In this document: piece by piece, positions 1 to 8,072 of the stretch
Layout of the letters: each line of letters begins with the position of its first letter
Numbering within the stretch: position 1 is the stretch's first letter
Assembly: GCA_947175605.1 (NCBI GenBank)
Contig: CAMWNH010000009.1
Span: 1-43,765, forward strand
Direction of reading: 5' to 3'
Source: an uncultured Porphyromonadaceae bacterium
GTDB taxonomy: Bacteria > Bacteroidota > Bacteroidia > Bacteroidales > Muribaculaceae
Length of the DNA stretch: 43,765 nucleotides
Made by a program: the position numbers and the translations under genes
The notes under the pieces: model-generated
Told to the model about the DNA's origin: nothing
The model's database searches: none
The model's input: the letters and a program-made list of their open reading frames with translations, nothing else

Positions 1-2
1 CT

Positions 3-26
3 GTAGGGACGTGCCTTCGGCACGTC
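3..26. repeat. REP-like hairpin with GTAG foot
   Basis: A GTAG tetranucleotide (3-6) sits at the foot of a perfect 8-bp stem (8-15 with 19-26) closed by a TTC loop. GTAG next to a short palindrome is the hallmark of REP sequences handled by RAYT (TnpA-REP) transposases. Only one copy is visible and no RAYT gene lies in the window, so family membership is inference. It has no T-run and lies beyond the efflux operon terminator, so it is not that operon's terminator. Confidence 0.45.
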
Positions 27-101
27 AACAACGAAACCCCCGGGATAAACCCCGATTAATCCAAAATAAATTTTTGTCCAGGCCCCAAGCTTCAGCGCAG
101 G

Positions 102-118
102 CCCCCCCCCCAAAAAAA
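102..118. repeat. Homopolymer C10-A7 tract
   Basis: Ten C followed by seven A residues. The A run is the T tail of the adjacent leftward terminator. The C10 run is a slippage-prone homopolymer, but it lies between genes and downstream of the terminator, so no phase-variation role is apparent. Confidence 0.6.
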
Positions 119-143
119 GCCCCGCGGCGAATCGCCGCGGGGC
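112..143 (-). terminator. Intrinsic terminator of the RND efflux operon
   Basis: A perfect 11-bp GC stem (119-129 with 133-143, three-base loop) is followed on the minus strand by seven T residues (112-118). It begins 8 bases beyond the stop codon of the outer membrane factor gene. The T-run lies only on the minus-strand side, so it terminates the leftward efflux operon. Confidence 0.93.
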
Positions 144-150
144 CCTTATA

Positions 151-1539
151 TCATCGTCCTCCACCCAAACTTTGGTAGAGAGAAATCACAGCCTTCGCTC
201 GAGCCAGATCCGTATTTATCTGCGAGATCTGCGCCCCCAACAACCCTTGCTGCGCCGTCAGCACCTCCAGATAAGTCGTCTGCCCCGTCGAATACAGCAG
301 CAGATCATTCGTATACTCCACGCTCTTTTCCAGATCCTCGACCTGCATGCGCAGAGCCTCCGACTTCTCAAGACTCTTGGCATAGACCGTCAGAGCATCG
401 CTCACCTCTGCAGCCGCCGACATCAGCGTATACTCGAAAGTATTCATCGCCTGTTTCTGCTGAGCCTTCGCAGCCTCAAGACGGGCTATATTCTGGCCGC
501 GCGCGAAAAGCGGAGCCACAAGCGAACCCGCAAGCTGATAGAACCAGTCGCCGGGATTCTTCACCATCGACCCCAGAAGATTCGTGAACCCGCCGTTGAA
601 ACTTATCGTCAGACCCGGGTAGAACGCAGCGCGGGCCGAATTCGTAGCATAATATGCCACCGCCAGACTCTGCTCCGCAGCGCGTACATCAGGGCGCGAA
701 CTCAGAGCCTTCATCTCCACTCCCTGCGAATAAGCCACCGGCAGCGCCAGATCCACCTTGTCGCACACCTGCCACTTCTGAGGCATCGTGTTCAGCAGAA
801 GACTCATCGTATTGTACAACTGATCCAGACTCACCTCCAGATCCGTTATCGAGCCCACGATATTATAATAATTCGCATCAGCCTGCACAACTGCGGCCTC
901 CGTCACGCGCCCCGCAAGCTTCAGGTTACGCATCGTCTCCACGCTCTCCTTCCAGAGAATAGCCGTCGAGCGCGACAGCGCCAGCTGATCCTTCACCGCG
1001 GCAATGGCATAGTAAGTCGTAGCCACACCTCCTATAATCTGCGAGCGCACAGCCTGCGCGTAAGCCTCGCTCTGCAACACCTGTGCCTTCGCCGAACGCT
1101 TCCCGTTCAGTAGCTTGCCGAAAATATCTATCTCCCAGCTTGCCTGCGCCGGAATCGTATACGTCCACGACAGTGGGCTCCCCGCATACGATGCACCCGC
1201 CCCGTTAGGCGCGAGTGCTATTGACGGCAGATAAGCCAGACGCGCACCCTTCAGCCCCGCACGCGCGGCCTCGATGTTCAGCTGCGCATTGCGCAGATTC
1301 GTATTGTTGGCCAGCGCGCGGCCTATCAGCTCCTGGAGCTGAGGATCCGTGAACACCTGCTCCCAGGGCAGATTCCCCAGTGCCGCCGAATCCTCCGGAG
1401 CACGCAGAGCCTCCGCGTAAGCGCGGGTCAGCTCCGAATCCTCGGGCGTATGGTATTTCTGATATATGTGACAACTGTTCAGCGTCGTCAGCGCGACACC
1501 CGTTGCACACACAAGCAGAAGCTTCTTTATCTTATTCAT
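151..1539 (-). CDS. RND efflux outer membrane factor lipoprotein (TolC/OprM/NodT family)
   Basis: Outer membrane channel of a tripartite drug efflux pump, 462 aa. The start at 1539 gives a lipoprotein signal (KK, hydrophobic stretch, lipobox LNSC with Cys23). An in-frame ATG at 1566 would put nine residues before the signal and overlap the pump gene, so it is less likely. The rest shows the two tandem OEP repeats typical of the family: long alanine-rich coiled helices with the motifs RPDVRAAEQSL and FYPGL in the middle. It is the last gene of a leftward operon with the RND pump and membrane fusion protein; a strong terminator follows at once. The substrate cannot be read from sequence. Function of the family is well established; assignment to this pump rests on adjacency. 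Confidence 0.93.
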   Translation of the reverse strand: MNKIKKLLLVCATGVALTTLNSCHIYQKYHTPEDSELTRAYAEALRAPEDSAALGNLPWEQVFTDPQLQELIGRALANNTNLRNAQLNIEAARAGLKGARLAYLPSIALAPNGAGASYAGSPLSWTYTIPAQASWEIDIFGKLLNGKRSAKAQVLQSEAYAQAVRSQIIGGVATTYYAIAAVKDQLALSRSTAILWKESVETMRNLKLAGRVTEAAVVQADANYYNIVGSITDLEVSLDQLYNTMSLLLNTMPQKWQVCDKVDLALPVAYSQGVEMKALSSRPDVRAAEQSLAVAYYATNSARAAFYPGLTISFNGGFTNLLGSMVKNPGDWFYQLAGSLVAPLFARGQNIARLEAAKAQQKQAMNTFEYTLMSAAAEVSDALTVYAKSLEKSEALRMQVEDLEKSVEYTNDLLLYSTGQTTYLEVLTAQQGLLGAQISQINTDLARAKAVISLYQSLGGGR

Positions 1540-1555
1540 ATTCGTATCTTGATGT

Positions 1556-4500
1556 TTAGCGTACATACTGTTCGATTTCGTTGGCGATATTGCCGCCCTT
1601 CTCCTGGTCCTGCCACTTCATGGGCTTGAACTTCTCCTGCAGAGTCTCGAACGCCACGAAGAGAGCCGGAACTACAAAGATCTGGCAGAGCATGCCTATG
1701 AGCATACCGCCGACTGAGCCTGCACCCAGCGCGCGATTACCGTTCGCTCCCACACCCGACGAGAACATCATCGGCAGAAGGCCGATAACCATAGCCAGAG
1801 AAGTCATCAGGATGGGGCGCAGACGTGCCGTTGCGCCCGCGATGGCCGCCTTGAAGATACTCATACCGGTCTGACGGCGCTCAAGCGCGAACTCCACAAT
1901 CAGGATCGCATTCTTCGCAAGCAGACCGATAAGCATGATCAGAGCGATCTGCAGATAGATATTGTTCGAGATTCCGAACATTTGAGCGAAAATAAACGCA
2001 CCCGCCAGACCGAAAGGAATCGACAGAATAACGGCCAGCGGCAGAATATAGCTCTCATACTGGGCCGACAGAATCAGGAACACGAACAGAAGACACAGTC
2101 CGAAAATCGTCGTCGTCGCGCTCGAACCCGTCTGCGACTCCTCGCGCGTCATGCCCGCATACTCATAGCCGTAGCCACGGGGAAGCGCCGTCTTGGCCAC
2201 GCGTTCGATGGCCGCCAGAGCCTCACCCGACGAGTAACCCTGGGTAGGCTGACCCGACACGGAAATACTCGTGAACATATTGAATCGGTTCAGAAGGTCC
2301 GGGCCGTACACACGTTTCAGCGTCACGAAATTCGAGATCGAAGCCATCTCGTTGCCATTGCGCACCTTGATGGAGCTCAGCGTCTCCGGGCTCACGCGTG
2401 CCTCCGGCGAAGCCTGCATCATCACGCGGTAGATCTTGCCGAAACGGTTGAAGTTCGATGCATACATACCGCCGTAATAGCCCTGAAGAGTCTGCAGGAT
2501 CACCGACGGACTGATGCCGGCCTGTTTGGCCTTCGCTGCATCCACATCCACGAGATATTGAGGGAACGCCGGGTTGAACGTCGTATAAGCCATCTGGATT
2601 TCAGGCTGCTGGTTCAGCTCGTTCAGGAAGTTCTGCACGATGCCGAAGAACGTATTCACATCGCCGCCCGTCTTGTCCTGCATCTCAAGCTCGAAACCGT
2701 TCGTCACCGAGTAACCCGTGATCATAGGCGGCGCGAAAACCATCACGCGCGCATCCTTCACCTCCTGACCGCACATTGCGTAGATCTGACCGATGATAGC
2801 GTCCGACGACTCCGCCGACGTGCGCTCCGACCAGTCCTTCAGCTTCAGGATGAACGTGCCATACGTCGCGCCCTGACCTGCAAGGAAGCTGTAGCCGTTG
2901 ATGCTCTCGCGGATTGCCACACCGGGAACGCGCGAAATTATCTCGTCCACCTGTTTGATTACCTCGGTCGTGCGCTCCTGCGACGAACCAGGAGGAAGGT
3001 CTATCATCACGAACACCGTGCCCGTATCCTCATTCGGCACAAGAGCCGTCGGTGTCACCGACATGATCCATACCAGGAACGCAAGCGCGGCGCCCACCAT
3101 CCCGAAAGCCCATATCTTATGCTTCGCAAAGAACGACGTGATGCGCTCGTACACATTCAGAAGCTTGCCGTAGCCCGCCTCGAAAGCCGCGTGGAAGCGC
3201 TTGCCGAAGATTGCCAGCACCGTAAAGACTGCCACGCACCAGGCGATTATGCTCTCCACGGGATTCTCGAAAGAATACCAGTCCAGAACCATGAATGTGA
3301 TCGTGGCCACAAGGCCTATCACCGACAGCACCGGCGGAACATTCAGCCCGCCCCAGTGCTTCTTGGCCACCTCGCCCGCAGCCTTGTAGGCATCCTTCAC
3401 GCGTTCGCCGGTCGTGCGCGTGTCATCCTTGTGAGGCTTCAGGAACAGTGCGCACAGCGCTGGCGAAAGCGTCAGTGCGTTCACAGCCGAGAAACCGATC
3501 GCTATCGCCATCGTCAGACCGAACTGACGGTAGAAAACACCCGACGTGCCCGGCATGAACGACACGGGAATGAACACAAGCATCATCACAAGCGTGATCG
3601 AAATCAGGGCCGACGCAATCTCGTTCATAGCATCGATCGACGCACGTCGCGACGACGTATAGCCCGCATCAAGCTTCGCGTGCACTGCCTCCACGACCAC
3701 GATCGCATCGTCCACCACAATCGCGATGGCAAGCACAAGCGCCGAAAGCGTGATCAGGTTGATCGAGAAACCTATCAGATTCAGAACGAAGAACGTACCG
3801 ATCAGCGCCACAGGAATGGCAATTGCCGGAATCAGCGTCGAGCGGAAATCCTGCAGGAACACATACACCACGAAGAACACAAGTATAAACGCCTCGAGTA
3901 GCGTGCGCAACACATTGTTGATCGATGCATAAAGGAAGTCGTTGTTGTTCATCGGCACCTCCATCACCAGGCCCTCGGGAAGATCCTGCTTCATCGTGTC
4001 CACAAGTCTCAGACAGTCCTTGATAATCTGCGTGGCGTTAGAACCGGCCGTCTGGAACACGATGGCCATCGTCGATGGATGGCCGTTCGACATGTTCGCG
4101 AAACCGTAAGTCACGCGACCCAGCTCCACATCTGCCACATCCTTCAGATATAGCACCTCGCCCGTAGGCAGCGCGCGGATCACGATATCTCCGAATTCCT
4201 CAGGTGTAGTCAGACGGCCCTTGTAGCGCATCGTGTACTGGAACGACTGATTGCCCTGCTCGCCGAACGCACCCGGAGCGGCCTCGATATTCTGCTCGGC
4301 AAGTGCCTGCATCACATCCGTCGGCATCAGGCTGTACTGGGCCATCACATCCGGACGAAGCCATATACGCATCGAGTAGTCAGCGCCGAAGGACATCACA
4401 TCACCCACGCCCGACACACGCTGAAGCTGCGGCACGATGTTGATCTTCATATAGTTATCCAGAAACTCCGGCGAGTAGCTATCCGTCTCGTCCACAAGCG

Positions 4501-4924
4501 CGATGCCCACGAGCATCGACGTCTGGCGCTTCTGTGTCAGCACACCCACCTGCGTTACCTCCGACGGAAGTAGATTTTGCGCCTTGGCCACGCGGTTCTG
4601 CACATCCACCGCAGCCATATCAGGGTCAAAACCCTGCTTGAAATAAACGTTGATCGTCGCCGAACCCGTGTTCGTGGCCGTCGACTTCATGTAGGTCATG
4701 CCCTCGGCACCGTTGATAGCCTCCTCAAGAGGTGCGATCACCGAATTCAGAACGGCCTGTGCGTTAGCGCCCGTATAAGTGGTGCTCACCGAAATGGTAG
4801 GAGGAGCGATATCCGGATACTGCGTCACGGGCAGAGACGTCAGTCCGATGATACCCAGCAGAACGATGAAGATCGAAATCACCGTCGAAAGCACCGGGCG
4901 ATTAATAAACGTATCGAGTTTCAC
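1556..4924 (-). CDS. RND efflux transporter, AcrB/MexB (HAE1) family
   Basis: Inner-membrane, proton-driven pump subunit, 1122 aa. It starts MKLDTFINRPVLS, typical of HAE1 pumps, and has the SLPVTQYPDIAPP segment near residue 40. The TM4 proton-relay pair Asp-Asp is present in IVVDDAIVVVE, and the C-terminal half carries the GLLAKNAILIVEFA segment with the relay lysine. It is longer than the usual ~1040-1060 aa because residues ~500-577, between TM6 and TM7, hold an extra segment with two hydrophobic stretches (~529-547 and ~557-573). It lies 47 nt downstream of the membrane fusion protein gene and 16 nt upstream of the outer membrane factor gene, so the three form one transcription unit. Substrate range is unknown. 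Confidence 0.96.
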   Translation of the reverse strand: MKLDTFINRPVLSTVISIFIVLLGIIGLTSLPVTQYPDIAPPTISVSTTYTGANAQAVLNSVIAPLEEAINGAEGMTYMKSTATNTGSATINVYFKQGFDPDMAAVDVQNRVAKAQNLLPSEVTQVGVLTQKRQTSMLVGIALVDETDSYSPEFLDNYMKINIVPQLQRVSGVGDVMSFGADYSMRIWLRPDVMAQYSLMPTDVMQALAEQNIEAAPGAFGEQGNQSFQYTMRYKGRLTTPEEFGDIVIRALPTGEVLYLKDVADVELGRVTYGFANMSNGHPSTMAIVFQTAGSNATQIIKDCLRLVDTMKQDLPEGLVMEVPMNNNDFLYASINNVLRTLLEAFILVFFVVYVFLQDFRSTLIPAIAIPVALIGTFFVLNLIGFSINLITLSALVLAIAIVVDDAIVVVEAVHAKLDAGYTSSRRASIDAMNEIASALISITLVMMLVFIPVSFMPGTSGVFYRQFGLTMAIAIGFSAVNALTLSPALCALFLKPHKDDTRTTGERVKDAYKAAGEVAKKHWGGLNVPPVLSVIGLVATITFMVLDWYSFENPVESIIAWCVAVFTVLAIFGKRFHAAFEAGYGKLLNVYERITSFFAKHKIWAFGMVGAALAFLVWIMSVTPTALVPNEDTGTVFVMIDLPPGSSQERTTEVIKQVDEIISRVPGVAIRESINGYSFLAGQGATYGTFILKLKDWSERTSAESSDAIIGQIYAMCGQEVKDARVMVFAPPMITGYSVTNGFELEMQDKTGGDVNTFFGIVQNFLNELNQQPEIQMAYTTFNPAFPQYLVDVDAAKAKQAGISPSVILQTLQGYYGGMYASNFNRFGKIYRVMMQASPEARVSPETLSSIKVRNGNEMASISNFVTLKRVYGPDLLNRFNMFTSISVSGQPTQGYSSGEALAAIERVAKTALPRGYGYEYAGMTREESQTGSSATTTIFGLCLLFVFLILSAQYESYILPLAVILSIPFGLAGAFIFAQMFGISNNIYLQIALIMLIGLLAKNAILIVEFALERRQTGMSIFKAAIAGATARLRPILMTSLAMVIGLLPMMFSSGVGANGNRALGAGSVGGMLIGMLCQIFVVPALFVAFETLQEKFKPMKWQDQEKGGNIANEIEQYVR

Positions 4925-4971
4925 TGTCTTGTAATACCTTGAAAATGTGAAAAATCGTAATATCCTTCAGC

Positions 4972-6141
4972 TTATTCGGCCTGTGCTGGAGCTGCTGCGG
5001 CTTCTGCAGCCTTGGGAGTGATCACCATACCGTCGCGCACCTTCGTGCCCACGCCTTCCGTCACCACGCGATCGCCCGGCTTCAGACCCTCGAGCACCAC
5101 GAATGTCTTGCCGTCGTTCACGTTCTGAACCGTCACAGGCGTCGTCACCGTCTTGTTCGAATCATTCACCGTGTACACGAATCGCTTGTCCTGAACCTCG
5201 AACGTTGCCTTCTGCGGGATAATGATCACATTCTTGTTCACCACAGGAATCGACACCTGACCCGTGCTGCCCGAGCGGAGCGTTCCGTTGGGGTTGTCGA
5301 ACAGAGCGCGCACCGATGCCGAGCCCGTCGTGTTTTCGATCACGCCCGAAACCGTGGCAACCTTGCCCTGGTAGGGATAAACCGTGCCGTCGGCAAGCAC
5401 CAGGTTCACGGCAGGCATCGACTTGATGCCGGCGTCAACGCCACCCTTCTCGTTCAGGTCCAGAAGGTCCTTCTCAGTCAGCGAGAAATATGCATACACC
5501 TGCGAATTATCGCTCACCGTCGTCAGAGGCTGGGCCGACGAGGGTGATGCCAGCGAACCTTCGCGGCTCGGAATCGTGCCAACCACGCCGTCGCTCGGGG
5601 CCGTCACAACCGTGTATGCCAGATTCTTGCGCGCTGTCACAAGTCCGGCCTCGGCCTGCGCAAGCTGCGCCTTGGCCTGTGCCAGCGAATTGGCAGCCAT
5701 CTGCCACTCATATTCACTAATGATATTCTTGTCCAGCAGCATCTTCTTGTTCTGCTCCGTGATCTGCGCCGTGTTCAGAGCCGTGCGCGCCGAGTTCACT
5801 GCGGCCTCGGCCTGCGACACAGCGGCCTGGAACTGAACCTGATCAAGCGTGAAAAGCACCTGACCCTTCTTCACATGCTGACCCTCGTCCACATGCACCT
5901 TGGTGATGAAACCCGTCACCTGAGGGCGGATCGCGATATCCGTTTTGCCCTTGATGGTTGCCGGATACGTCTTGGCAAGTTCGGAATCCTCCTCACTCAC
6001 AGTCTGAACTGCTATTTCTGGAGCTGACTGGGAGGCCGCCATAGCTGCCGACTGGTCTTTTTTGGCGCAGCCGGAGAGAGATGCGGACAGAACGAGACCG
6101 CCGAGGGTCACGCTCATAATGCGTACTGCTGTTCTTTTCAT
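4972..6141 (-). CDS. RND efflux periplasmic adaptor (membrane fusion protein, AcrA/MexA family)
   Basis: Links the RND pump to the outer membrane channel, 389 aa. It has a lipoprotein signal ending SLSGC (Cys25), a lipoyl/barrel-sandwich half (IRPQVTGFITKVHVDEGQ and the second half YTVVTAPSDGVVGTI) split by an alpha-helical hairpin rich in Ala/Gln (~residues 105-170), then beta-barrel and membrane-proximal domains ending with GLKPGDRVVTEG. The C-terminal tail is alanine-rich. First gene of the leftward efflux operon; a TAATTTTG -7 element lies ~90 nt upstream. No TetR- or MarR-type regulator is adjacent, so control is not evident. Confidence 0.95.
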   Translation of the reverse strand: MKRTAVRIMSVTLGGLVLSASLSGCAKKDQSAAMAASQSAPEIAVQTVSEEDSELAKTYPATIKGKTDIAIRPQVTGFITKVHVDEGQHVKKGQVLFTLDQVQFQAAVSQAEAAVNSARTALNTAQITEQNKKMLLDKNIISEYEWQMAANSLAQAKAQLAQAEAGLVTARKNLAYTVVTAPSDGVVGTIPSREGSLASPSSAQPLTTVSDNSQVYAYFSLTEKDLLDLNEKGGVDAGIKSMPAVNLVLADGTVYPYQGKVATVSGVIENTTGSASVRALFDNPNGTLRSGSTGQVSIPVVNKNVIIIPQKATFEVQDKRFVYTVNDSNKTVTTPVTVQNVNDGKTFVVLEGLKPGDRVVTEGVGTKVRDGMVITPKAAEAAAAPAQAE

Positions 6142-6233
6142 TTAAGCTATCTATTTTATTATTAGTTTTTTCAGACGAGTTGAAACCTGTCGCCACCCTA
6201 ACACCGGCGACCTTATGTTATTGAAAACCGATG

Positions 6234-6241
6234 CAAAATTA
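6234..6241 (-). promoter_or_regulatory. Bacteroidetes -7 element of the efflux operon
   Basis: The minus strand reads TAATTTTG, an exact match to TAnnTTTG. No clear TTTG lies 19-21 nt upstream, so the -33 part is weak. A start near 6227 would give a leader of about 86 nt before the adaptor gene. Inferred from the consensus. Confidence 0.5.
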
Positions 6242-6419
6242 CGAATTTTTTCGCAATTCACATTCGCTTTTCTTGCGATAAAATTGGCCTGATCTCCATA
6301 TCTTGTAGCTGTTTTTGCTTTTTCCCCGCAAAAATAATCACCCACACCATCGCTTTTCCCGAATTTCATCTTTGCTCGTCAAAATTTGCCGTTTTCGCCC
6401 TTTTTTATTAACTTGCGCC

Positions 6420-7928
6420 ATGGAAATTACGCTCCCGAAACGCATTGGCTCCCCGGCCGACACACTCTCTCTCGAGTCCGGAGAAAGCCTCGTCATCATC
6501 GGCGCGAACGGCGCCGGAAAAACCCGCTTCACCCGCGCCGTTATCGACTCGCTCGGTCCTCGCGCCGCCCGAATATCCATCCTCGAGGCACTGTATGCCC
6601 GCGACTCCGCCGGCCACACCCCTCTCGACGACCTTCTCGCACGCCTCATGCAGGACGAGATGGTCAATCTCATCGGCTACAAACTCGCAATCGCCGACGG
6701 CCGCGATGTTGCCCTCCGACGCACCTTGCTCGACCGCGTCATCTCTCTATGGCAGAGCGTATTCCCCGGCAATCGCGTCCTCATTGACAGCGGAAAGATT
6801 CTCTTCTCCCGAAGTCTCGACGGACACAACGACACCTCCAACGACACCTATGGCGCACGACGCCTCTCCGACGGCGAGCGAGCCGTACTATATTGCGCAG
6901 GAGCAGTACTTTACGCCCCTAAATCCTCAGTCATTTTCGTTGACTCCCCCGAGCTCTTCCTCCACCCCACCCTCACCTCCTCCCTCTGGAACCGCATCGA
7001 AGAATCCCGGCCCGACTGCACCTTCTGCTACACCACCCACGACCCCGAATTCGCAGCCACACGCAATGGGGCGCGCATTCTCTGGGTGCGCGACTGCGAC
7101 CCCGGCGCCGACGCATGGGACTATACCCTCATGCCCACAGGCAACGACCTCCCGCCCGAGCTCTACATGACTCTCGTCGGCGCACGCAAGCCAGTGCTAT
7201 TCATCGAAGGCGATAGCCGACACTCCATCGACGCCAAACTCTATCCCCTCATCTTCCCCGACCATACCGTCCGCTCCCTCGGTAGCTGCAATAAGGTCAT
7301 CGAGGCCGTCCGCACATTCAATGACCTCTCATCCTTCCACAAACTCGACAGCACCGGCATCGTCGACCGCGACAGGCGCGACTCCGCCGAGGTCGAATAT
7401 CTGCGCGGCAAAAACATCATGGTGCCGGAAGTTGCCGAAATCGAGAACCTGCTACTGCTCGAAGACATCGTGCGTGCCATGGCCGAGGCCGGCGGCAAGG
7501 ACCCCGACCATGCCTTCCACCATGTGCGAAACACCATCATCTCCCTCTTCCGGGCCGACCTCAGCGAACAGGCCATGCTCCACACACGCCACCGTGTCAA
7601 ACGCACGATGGAATACCGCGTCGATGCCCGATGCCGCGATGCCGCCACTCTCGAACGCCACCTCCGCGAACTCACCGACGAAATAAATCCCCGCGGACTC
7701 TTCCAAAAATTCCACAACGAATTCGACGGCTATATCCGCAACGCCGACTATCCCGCCATTCTACGCGTCTACAACCAGAAGTCCATGCTCGTTTCCGCCA
7801 ACGTGGCCCAGCTCTGCGGTTTCCGCAACAAGGACCGCTACATCGATGGCGTTATCCGCACGCTCCGCCGGGGCGGGCCCCTCGCCCAACGCATCCGCGA
7901 CGCCGTACGCCGCACCCTGAAGGCCTGA
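6420..7928 (+). CDS. ABC-type ATPase fused to a DUF4435 TOPRIM-like domain (PARIS-like)
   Basis: 502 aa from the ATG at 6420; a longer frame from 6315 adds 35 residues through AT-rich non-coding-looking DNA and is rejected. The N-terminal half is a complete ABC-type ATPase: Walker A GANGAGKT (28-35), signature LSDGE (149-153), Walker B VIFVDSPE (Asp175, Glu178) and H-loop TTHD (His207). The C-terminal half matches DUF4435, a TOPRIM-like fold: LFIEGD (Glu263) and GIVDRDRRD (Asp316, Asp318), then EIENLLLLED. ATPase plus DUF4435 is the make-up of PARIS anti-phage systems (AriA plus AriB), for which fused single-gene forms are known; OLD-family nucleases have a related layout. It is a single gene between a divergent efflux operon and gyrB. 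A role in defence is inference; it could be a conserved Bacteroidales protein with another job. Confidence 0.85.
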   Translation: MEITLPKRIGSPADTLSLESGESLVIIGANGAGKTRFTRAVIDSLGPRAARISILEALYARDSAGHTPLDDLLARLMQDEMVNLIGYKLAIADGRDVALRRTLLDRVISLWQSVFPGNRVLIDSGKILFSRSLDGHNDTSNDTYGARRLSDGERAVLYCAGAVLYAPKSSVIFVDSPELFLHPTLTSSLWNRIEESRPDCTFCYTTHDPEFAATRNGARILWVRDCDPGADAWDYTLMPTGNDLPPELYMTLVGARKPVLFIEGDSRHSIDAKLYPLIFPDHTVRSLGSCNKVIEAVRTFNDLSSFHKLDSTGIVDRDRRDSAEVEYLRGKNIMVPEVAEIENLLLLEDIVRAMAEAGGKDPDHAFHHVRNTIISLFRADLSEQAMLHTRHRVKRTMEYRVDARCRDAATLERHLRELTDEINPRGLFQKFHNEFDGYIRNADYPAILRVYNQKSMLVSANVAQLCGFRNKDRYIDGVIRTLRRGGPLAQRIRDAVRRTLKA

Positions 7929-7994
7929 ATCACCGTCTCCCCCTATCCCGTTACCCTCGCATACCCACGCACGCGCGAGAATTCACGACAATCT

Positions 7995-8025
7995 TTTGTG
8001 GTTTGCAAAATTTTTCGTATTTTTG
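7995..8025 (+). promoter_or_regulatory. gyrB promoter
   Basis: TTTG (7995-7998), a 19-nt spacer, and TATTTTTG (8018-8025) match the Bacteroidetes consensus TTTG-N19-21-TAnnTTTG. The element lies 47 nt upstream of the gyrB start codon and points rightward. Confidence 0.8.
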
Positions 8026-8072
8026 CCCGATAAAATGCACCTCTTCCAATAGAAAAGCAACTACTTTACAAT

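Noticed and set aside
102-111. C10 tract as a phase-variation switch
   Set aside because: It lies between a terminator and the window edge, not in a promoter or coding frame.
1982-3901. 639-codon rightward open frame opposite the RND pump gene
   Set aside because: It is antisense to a strongly supported pump gene; the translation is rich in Arg/His with no fold. GC-rich codons give long open shadows.
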